Assembly: GCF_003124125.1 (NCBI RefSeq)
Contig: NZ_QCXQ01000006.1
Span: 1 to 55,063 of the forward strand
Origin: Levilactobacillus bambusae
Lineage (GTDB): Bacteria > Bacillota > Bacilli > Lactobacillales > Lactobacillaceae
Direction of reading: 5' to 3'
DNA: 55,063 nucleotides
Shown here: in pieces, positions 49,532 through 55,063 of the stretch
How the letters are laid out: each line of letters opens with the position of its first letter
Numbering within the stretch: position 1 is the first letter of the stretch
Notes under the pieces: generated by a model
Seen by the model: the letters and a program-made list of their open reading frames with translations, nothing else
What the model was told of the DNA's origin: nothing
The model's database searches: none
Translations under genes and position numbers: made by a program

Positions 49532-50542
49532 ATGGAACAGTCACCAATTCAAATCGCACAAGCGCTGCAACCAACTTTAACCACCCATTTTATGCAATTG
49601 GTGACGCAAAAGGACCTTGCCCATGCGTACTTATTTAGTGGGCAGACTGGTACGGGACGGGACGAAGTTGCGGTTACGATCGCGATGCGGCTGTTTTGCG
49701 AAAATGTTCAGCCGGATGAGTTACCCTGTGGCCGTTGCCCAGAATGTCAGCGGATCCTAAGTGGATCGCACCCGGACGTGGTCCACATTGCCCCGGATGG
49801 AAATAGCATCAAGGTTGATCAAGTTCGGTATTTAAAGGCCGAATTTTCCAAGAGTGCGGTCGAGGGTGATCAAAAGGTCTTTATTATTGACGACGCCGAA
49901 AAAATGACGGTGAGTGCCGCTAATACGCTGCTCAAGTTTATTGAAGAACCGGTGGGCAACAGCGTAGCCCTTTTGCTAACGACAAACCGGGATCTCATAT
50001 TACCGACCATTCAGTCACGGACTCAGATTGTGGAATTTACCGCTAAGTCCCTTCAACTAGTATTGGATCGGTTAGGCCAAGCGGGGGTGCCGCAAAGTCA
50101 GCAGCGGCTTGCCGCCACGCTAACTACGAGTCCAGATGTGGCTCAGACCCTGCTAGTTGACGATTGGTTGGGTCAGGCCCAGCACCAAATTCAAAAGTGG
50201 TATTCTGCCTTAGTTAACCGTGATCCGCGGGCGTTTCCGCAGGTGCAAATGGACATTTTACCGTTAGCTGGTAACAAATTACAGCAGCAGTGGCTTTTGC
50301 AAATTGCCGTGCAAATTTGGCATGATACTTTACGGAGCCAAGAATTGCAGCTTGCCCCGGAAGAATTAAGCTTTCCGGAACTGGGTTCGGCAATTCAGTC
50401 GGCGGCGGAAAAATTATCCACTAATGAATTGATTAAGGCAACGGAACTAACCCTTCAAACACGACATCAGCTTCGAATGAACCTCAACTTTCAAAACGTG
50501 TTTGAAGCATTGACGTTAAACATTTTAAGAACGTTTTCTTAA
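49532..50542 (+). CDS. holB: DNA polymerase III delta' subunit
   Basis: A 336-residue clamp-loader subunit with an AAA+ fold. A zinc cluster CGRCPECQ follows the P-loop region. The P-loop reads GQTGTGRDE, with Arg in place of the Walker A Lys, fitting the non-hydrolysing role of delta'. FIIDDAEKMT and TIQSRTQIVEF mark the Walker B and sensor regions. GGAGG precedes the ATG, nine bp after darA. Confidence 0.94.
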   Translation: MEQSPIQIAQALQPTLTTHFMQLVTQKDLAHAYLFSGQTGTGRDEVAVTIAMRLFCENVQPDELPCGRCPECQRILSGSHPDVVHIAPDGNSIKVDQVRYLKAEFSKSAVEGDQKVFIIDDAEKMTVSAANTLLKFIEEPVGNSVALLLTTNRDLILPTIQSRTQIVEFTAKSLQLVLDRLGQAGVPQSQQRLAATLTTSPDVAQTLLVDDWLGQAQHQIQKWYSALVNRDPRAFPQVQMDILPLAGNKLQQQWLLQIAVQIWHDTLRSQELQLAPEELSFPELGSAIQSAAEKLSTNELIKATELTLQTRHQLRMNLNFQNVFEALTLNILRTFS

Positions 50543-50558
50543 AGAATGGGGTGCAACC

Positions 50559-50930
50559 TTGGATAAGCGAGAAATTTACGATCAGTTTAATCAGCTGCGG
50601 GAACAAACGGAGCAGATGCTTGCCGCCTATCAAACGTTAGAAGAGGGAATGACAGCATTACTTCAGGAAAACGTTGAACTCGAAGTTCAAAATCAGTATC
50701 TTCGGGATATTTTACGCAGCCAAAAGGAATCGGAGGACGAAGCAGCGGCTTCCGGTGATGAACCTAAGCTGTCAAAGTCCCGCCAAAATTTGGATAAGTT
50801 ATACGCAGAGGGATTTCATGTCTGCAAGGATTATTTTGGTCAACCCAGGGACAAGGATGATTCCTGCCTATTTTGTATTCAAGCCATTTTTGGCCCAAAT
50901 AAGAAGGAAGAGGAGGACGTTCAAAATTGA
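50559..50930 (+). CDS. yabA: Replication initiation control protein YabA
   Basis: A 123-residue regulator that bridges DnaA and DnaN to limit initiation. N-terminal leucine-zipper coiled coil (about 1-60), an acidic linker, and a C-terminal zinc-binding domain with the family ligands H..C..CxxC in GFHVCKDYFGQPRDKDDSCLFC. TTG start, with ATGGGG nearby. The end overlaps the rsmI start (TTGA). Confidence 0.94.
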   Translation: MDKREIYDQFNQLREQTEQMLAAYQTLEEGMTALLQENVELEVQNQYLRDILRSQKESEDEAAASGDEPKLSKSRQNLDKLYAEGFHVCKDYFGQPRDKDDSCLFCIQAIFGPNKKEEEDVQN

Positions 50931-51823
50931 GACAAACCTCAAGCTTCGTTGACCAATCAAATCTGGGGACCCTCTACTTGGTACCAACCCCGATTGGAAA
51001 TCTTGATGACATGACCTTTCGGGCCGTTAAGACGTTGAAGGCCGTTGATTTGATTGCGGCTGAAGATACCCGGAACACCCAGAAACTATTGAACCATTTT
51101 GAAATTAAGACGAAACAGATCAGCTTTCATGAGCACAACACGGCTGAACGAATTCCGGAGCTGGTGGAACTCCTGAAGCAGGGCACTCAAATTGCCCAGG
51201 TCAGTGACGCAGGGATGCCCTCAATCAGTGATCCCGGACATGAGCTTGTGGTGGCTTGTATTGAAGCTAATATTGCCGTCGTTCCCTTACCCGGAGCAAA
51301 CGCTGGATTAACCGCGCTAATTGCTTCAGGCCTGAGTCCCCAACCGTTTTACTTCTACGGCTTTTTGGACCGAAAACCAAAGGATCAGCGAGCAGAAATT
51401 GCGGCCTTAAGCGACCGGGAAGAAACACTGATTTTTTATGAAGCGCCCCACCGACTTGGGAAAACCCTCGCCAATCTAGCGGGTGAACTCGGACCGGAAA
51501 GACAAGCGGTTCTTTGTCGGGAACTTACTAAGAAGTTTGAAGAATTCTTGCGGGGAACACTAGCTGAGTTAGCGGACTGGGCAAAGGAAAATCGGGTCCG
51601 CGGTGAATTTGTGCTCCTAGTGAGTGGCGCCGACCCCGATCAAAAGCGTGAGGAAGCGCTAAGCCAAACCTTAGCCGAATCAATTCCAGAACAGGTTGAT
51701 CGGTTAATTGCCACGGGAATGAAACCCAACGCCGCCATTAAAGAGGCTGCTAACCAGCGGGGAGAAAAAAAGCAAACCGTTTATCGAATTTATCATCAAC
51801 TGGATGAGGAGGAATCACACTAA
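50927..51823 (+). CDS. rsmI: 16S rRNA (cytidine-1402-2'-O)-methyltransferase
   Basis: A 298-residue tetrapyrrole-methylase-fold enzyme methylating C1402 in the 16S decoding centre. LYLVPTPIGNLDDMTFRAVKTL, AEDTRNTQKLL, QVSDAGMPSISDPGHEL and PLPGANAGLTAL are all family signatures. TTG start inside the yabA stop, with GAGGAGG upstream. Its own stop overlaps the thioesterase start (TAATG). Confidence 0.96.
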   Translation: MRQTSSFVDQSNLGTLYLVPTPIGNLDDMTFRAVKTLKAVDLIAAEDTRNTQKLLNHFEIKTKQISFHEHNTAERIPELVELLKQGTQIAQVSDAGMPSISDPGHELVVACIEANIAVVPLPGANAGLTALIASGLSPQPFYFYGFLDRKPKDQRAEIAALSDREETLIFYEAPHRLGKTLANLAGELGPERQAVLCRELTKKFEEFLRGTLAELADWAKENRVRGEFVLLVSGADPDQKREEALSQTLAESIPEQVDRLIATGMKPNAAIKEAANQRGEKKQTVYRIYHQLDEEESH

Positions 51824-52578
51824 TGGCAGATACTTTCGGTGAGCAACACCGAATTGTTTACTACGAAGGGGACGTAACGGGCCACGCATCGTTAACATCC
51901 TTAATTAATATGATGATTTTAGCGTCGGAGGATCAATCAGCCCATATTGGTGTGGGTGAAGACGTTGTTACCTCTTATGGGGTTGGTTGGGTAGTTACTC
52001 AGTACCACATTGATATTCCACGGATGCCCCGGGTGGGAGAGCTGATGACCATTAAGACGCGGGGCACTTCCTATAATAAATACTTTGCGTTACGGGAGTT
52101 TTGGCTGGTGGACGAGGCTGGCAACGAGTGTGCCCACGCAACGTCAATTTGGGTCACCATGAGTTATGCGACTCGCAAAATCGTTCCCATCCCGGCTGAT
52201 ATTTTGGCGCCTTATCATTCAGAACTAGTCAGACAAATTCCGCGGCTGCCCCGGCCAGAAAAACTGACGGCCGATGAATCCATTGAACAAAAGGACTACC
52301 GGGTTCGTTACAATGACATTGATCATAACGGACACGTGAACAATGCCCACTACTTTGATTGGATGACGGATGTTTTACCGGCTGAATTTTTAAAGGCGCA
52401 TGAACCCGTTACCGTTAATATTCGGTTTGAAAATGAGGTTCAGTACGGGCATGTGATTACGAGTCGGGTCGGAACCCCCGTCAACGCTGATCATCATTTG
52501 AAGACGGTCCATGACATCCAATTAGGTGACCAAACAAGTGCAATCGCCGATATCGAATGGCGGTTAACGGCTAACTAG
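51823..52578 (+). CDS. Acyl-ACP thioesterase
   Basis: A 251-residue double hot-dog protein of the bacterial FatA/FatB-like acyl-ACP thioesterase family, releasing fatty acids from acyl carrier protein. The first hot-dog includes YYEGDVTGHASLTSLINMMILASEDQSAH; the catalytic Asn-His region of the second is RYNDIDHNGHVNNAHYFDWM, where NxHxxN is conserved. Such enzymes are common in lactobacilli; physiological chain-length preference is unknown. It is translationally coupled to rsmI (TAATG) although the functions are unrelated. Confidence 0.9.
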   Translation: MADTFGEQHRIVYYEGDVTGHASLTSLINMMILASEDQSAHIGVGEDVVTSYGVGWVVTQYHIDIPRMPRVGELMTIKTRGTSYNKYFALREFWLVDEAGNECAHATSIWVTMSYATRKIVPIPADILAPYHSELVRQIPRLPRPEKLTADESIEQKDYRVRYNDIDHNGHVNNAHYFDWMTDVLPAEFLKAHEPVTVNIRFENEVQYGHVITSRVGTPVNADHHLKTVHDIQLGDQTSAIADIEWRLTAN

Positions 52579-52652
52579 AAATTCTCAGCGAAACTGATCA
52601 ATTTGCGTTATGATAAAAGAGATTTTTAAACGAGGGGATTACACACCAGATC

Positions 52653-53372
52653 ATGAAAGTTTTAGCGATTGAAACATCCAATCGACCACTCTCCGTGGCG
52701 ATTTTAGAGGATCATCATATTTTGGCCGAAACAACGCTGACGGCTAGACGCAAACATGCCCAGGATTTACTGCCTGAGATTGAGCGATTAATGGACCTAG
52801 TTGGATTTACTCCGGATCAGATTGATCGGGTAGTCGTTGCCTCGGGTCCAGGTTCCTATACGGGATTGCGCATTGGTGCAACCACCGCTAAGACGTGGGC
52901 GGCAACCATGAACACCGAGTTAGTGGGAATTTCGAGCCTAGCAAATTTAGCGGGTAACGTGACGTTAGAGGGAGCGCTAGTTGCTCCCATGTTTGATGCG
53001 CGAAACCAGAACGTTTTTGCGGGACTCTACCGGATTCATAATGGAATTCCGGTCCCAGAGGTGGAGGATGCCCACACCGCCATTGCCGATTTTGCTCAGT
53101 TGGCGGCTGCCTATAACGAACCGATCTACGCGATTGGCGATGCCGAGAACTTTAAGACCGAACTAGAGGCTGCTTGGTCCCAAGTTGTTTTTGGAACCCC
53201 GGCAGTAAACTTGCCCCGCGCCGGAGTACTGGGACTGTTAGGAACACAAGGAACACCAATTACGGACGTTGATAACTTTGTTCCGCGTTACTTGCGGCTA
53301 ACCCAAGCCGAAGCGGAATGGCGGGAAAAACATCCAGAAGAGGAAACAGGAACCTATGTGGAAAAAATTTAA
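52653..53372 (+). CDS. tsaB: tRNA t6A biosynthesis protein TsaB
   Basis: A 239-residue ASKHA-fold protein, the scaffold partner of TsaD in making N6-threonylcarbamoyladenosine at position 37 of ANN-reading tRNAs. MKVLAIETSNRPLSVAI, SGPGSYTGLRIGATTAKTWA and PMFDARNQNVFAGLY are diagnostic. The GAGGGG Shine-Dalgarno is about 15 bases from the ATG, unusually far, but no better start is in frame. A -10 TATGAT lies at 52609-52614. Overlaps rimI by 17 bases. Confidence 0.95.
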   Translation: MKVLAIETSNRPLSVAILEDHHILAETTLTARRKHAQDLLPEIERLMDLVGFTPDQIDRVVVASGPGSYTGLRIGATTAKTWAATMNTELVGISSLANLAGNVTLEGALVAPMFDARNQNVFAGLYRIHNGIPVPEVEDAHTAIADFAQLAAAYNEPIYAIGDAENFKTELEAAWSQVVFGTPAVNLPRAGVLGLLGTQGTPITDVDNFVPRYLRLTQAEAEWREKHPEEETGTYVEKI

Positions 53373-53961
53373 CGAGTGGTACCATAAAGTATTCGGCAGC
53401 CCCCGGGAAAATGCCCGGGCAGACGCAGTTGATATTAAAAACCATGACGTTCGAATTCGCGACGTTGATTACTTCCTAGCGAAAGCAATGTTTACGGATA
53501 TTCCCGAAATGCTAGGGATTGAACGGGCCGTTTACGCGGGACAAACGCCTTGGAATGAGCGCGCCTTCGCCAGTGAACTTCGACGTGAAAATGACCGACT
53601 GTACTTGGTTTTACGCCGGCATGATCGCTTACTGGCGTTTATTGGGTGCTCGTTTGATCTGCATGCGACCGATGCACACATTACAAATATTGCGGTGGTA
53701 CCAGACTACCAAAATCGGGGGCTCGGTCACTTTCTGATGGGGGTCATGATTAAAAAAGCTAGGCAATTAAACTATAAGACGGTTAGCTTGGAGGTTCGGG
53801 TTAGCAATCAACGGGCTCAAGATCTGTATGAGTCACTGGGATTTGAAAAGGTGGGCATTAAAAAGGGGTATTACTTTGGTGACCACGAGGACGCAGTGGA
53901 TATGGTGCTGACCCTCGACGAGCCTAATCCTGATGCTCCTGCCTCTGAGGCTGCCCGCTAG
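53356..53961 (+). CDS. rimI: GNAT acetyltransferase, RimI-like
   Basis: A 201-residue N-acetyltransferase. The GNAT acetyl-CoA loop is [18 protein letters not shown] (Q/RxxGxG/A), followed by [29 protein letters not shown], the RimI signature. RimI acetylates the N-terminus of ribosomal protein S18; in Firmicutes it accompanies tsaB and tsaD. It has about 45 residues before the GNAT core ([14 protein letters not shown]..., basic and aromatic) and a short acidic C-terminal tail. The ATG lies within tsaB, with GAGGAAACAGGA upstream. Confidence 0.88.
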   Translation: MWKKFNEWYHKVFGSPRENARADAVDIKNHDVRIRDVDYFLAKAMFTDIPEMLGIERAVYAGQTPWNERAFASELRRENDRLYLVLRRHDRLLAFIGCSFDLHATDAHITNIAVVPDYQNRGLGHFLMGVMIKKARQLNYKTVSLEVRVSNQRAQDLYESLGFEKVGIKKGYYFGDHEDAVDMVLTLDEPNPDAPASEAAR

Positions 53962-53975
53962 TTGAGGGGAAGAAC

Positions 53976-55013
53976 ATGTTAGAAAAACGAAATTTAATTT
54001 TATCCTTTGAATCAAGCTGCGATGAAACAAGTGTTGCGGTCATTGAAAACGGCGATACCATTTTATCTAATGTCGTCGCCACCCAAATTAAGAGTCATCA
54101 GCGATTTGGCGGGGTGGTTCCCGAGGTGGCTAGCCGGCACCATATTGAGGTCGTTACACGCTGCTTTGAGGCGGCCTTGGCGGAAGCGAACGTGACGTAT
54201 GACGATTTAGATGCGGTTGCGGTAACCTATGGACCGGGACTTGTCGGTGCCCTCTTAGTGGGAGTGTCGGCTGCGAAAACATTGGCGTACGTTCACCACC
54301 TACCGTTGATTCCCGTCAACCATATGATGGGGCATATTTACGCGGCCCGGTTTGTTCAGCCCATTGAATTTCCCGCCATGGCGCTGCTGGTTTCGGGTGG
54401 TCATACGGAACTCGTCTACATGCCGGCGGAAAACCAGTTTGAAATTATTGGGGAAACCCGGGATGATGCGGCTGGGGAAGCGTACGACAAGATTGGTCGG
54501 GTAATGGGCATTTCTTATCCTGCTGGCGGACCCGTTGATCAGTTAGCGCACACCGGACAGGATACATTCCATTTTCCGCGGGCCATGGACAATGAGGCTA
54601 ACTTTGATTTTAGTTTTAGTGGGTTGAAGAGTGCCTTCATTAATACGGTCCACCATGCCGATCAAATCGGTGAATCCTTAAATCAGGCCGATTTAGCAGC
54701 CAGTTTTCAGGCGGCTGTGGTTGACGTCTTGGTCGACAAGACTAGCCGCGCCCTGAAGAAGTATCCCGTAAAGCAATTAATTTTAGCCGGGGGGGTTGCG
54801 GCTAACCGAGGGTTGCGTGACCGACTCACACAGATGATGGCTCAGTTCCAATCGACTGATCTTGTGTTGGCCCCCTTAAAGTTGTGTGGTGATAACGGGG
54901 CAATGATTGGTGCCGCGGGATACGTGCGTTACCAACACGGTGATTTCGGGGATGCGTCGTTAAACGCAGAACCAAGCTTAGAGTTTAACTGGGCTGAAGA
55001 TGCAGCTGAGTAG
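53976..55013 (+). CDS. tsaD: tRNA N6-adenosine threonylcarbamoyltransferase TsaD
   Basis: A 345-residue ASKHA-fold metalloenzyme transferring the threonylcarbamoyl group to A37 of t[17 protein letters not shown] at the N-terminus, the metal-binding HxxxH in [24 protein letters not shown], and [10 protein letters not shown] are all intact, as is [19 protein letters not shown] precedes the ATG, 14 bp after rimI. Last complete gene of the window; the remaining 50 bases hold nothing I can identify. Confidence 0.97.
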   Translation: MLEKRNLILSFESSCDETSVAVIENGDTILSNVVATQIKSHQRFGGVVPEVASRHHIEVVTRCFEAALAEANVTYDDLDAVAVTYGPGLVGALLVGVSAAKTLAYVHHLPLIPVNHMMGHIYAARFVQPIEFPAMALLVSGGHTELVYMPAENQFEIIGETRDDAAGEAYDKIGRVMGISYPAGGPVDQLAHTGQDTFHFPRAMDNEANFDFSFSGLKSAFINTVHHADQIGESLNQADLAASFQAAVVDVLVDKTSRALKKYPVKQLILAGGVAANRGLRDRLTQMMAQFQSTDLVLAPLKLCGDNGAMIGAAGYVRYQHGDFGDASLNAEPSLEFNWAEDAAE

Positions 55014-55063
55014 GATCTCAACTTTCCGAATGACCCCCAGAAAAAATAACGGTTCCCAAATCC

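Noticed and set aside
1-55063. CRISPR arrays, insertion sequences, prophage or genomic island signatures
   Set aside because: I saw no regularly spaced repeats, transposase or integrase genes, or attachment-site duplications; the tRNA duplication near 3000 carries no mobile gene.

Overview
The window is a contiguous piece of a low-to-mid GC Firmicutes chromosome, most probably a member of the Lactobacillaceae (lactobacilli). This rests on gene content and order: DtpT peptide transporter, PepC, class Ib nrdHEF, MprF, TagA, an acyl-ACP thioesterase. It also rests on Bacillus-type conserved blocks (radA-yacL-gltX-cysS-mrnC-rlmB-rae1-sigH-rpmG-secE-nusG-rplKAJL; ffs-dnaX-ybaB-recR-yaaL-tmk-darA-holB-yabA-rsmI; tsaB-rimI-tsaD), strong GGAGG ribosome binding sites, frequent TTG/GTG starts and sigma-A promoters with 17-bp spacers. 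The species cannot be named from the sequence alone. I saw no phage, insertion sequence, CRISPR array or defence island; this is mostly core chromosome.

Layout. 1-3300: the 3' end of a probable tRNA-Asn, tRNA-Thr, dtpT with a structured leader, a metallophosphoesterase, and a tandemly duplicated tRNA-Tyr/tRNA-Gln transcription unit. 3400-8400: proC, an aminosugar unit (nagA-nagR) with a likely NagR operator inside the nagA promoter, tagA (wall teichoic acid, minus strand), nadE and a small unknown protein. 8500-14700: tex-sprT, an orphan homoserine kinase, tRNA-Leu, a MATE pump behind an unusual leader that can fold as a pseudoknot or as a terminator, and a HAD phosphatase. 14800-22200: an LCP cell-wall ligase, an EamA transporter, a phosphoglycerate mutase, a serine-hydrolase lipoprotein, and pepC and a GNAT-rpiA pair on the minus strand.

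22300-34800 is the classic information-processing block: dut, radA, a PIN-TRAM membrane protein, gltX, cysS, mini-RNase III, RlmB, Rae1, a SigH-like sigma factor, L33, SecE, NusG, L11, L1, L10 and L7/L12. Its regulatory RNAs are a canonical L10 leader attenuator, a hairpin in front of nusG, and two elements resembling the 23S rRNA L1-binding site. 34800-43900: an unknown membrane protein, MprF, a 440-bp region with a candidate 44-residue small ORF, an MFS transporter, and nrdHEF under a pair of NrdR-like boxes. 43900-55063: an RsmC-like methyltransferase, tadA, the SRP RNA, the dnaX-recR-tmk-holB replication/recombination block with DarA, an acyl-ACP thioesterase and the tsaB-rimI-tsaD tRNA-t6A unit.

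No large undescribed system is evident. The most interesting unexplained signals are RNA-level: the pseudoknot/terminator leader at 12404-12540, the doubled L1-site mimics at 32347-32381 and 32879-32904, and the small ORF at 38703-38837.
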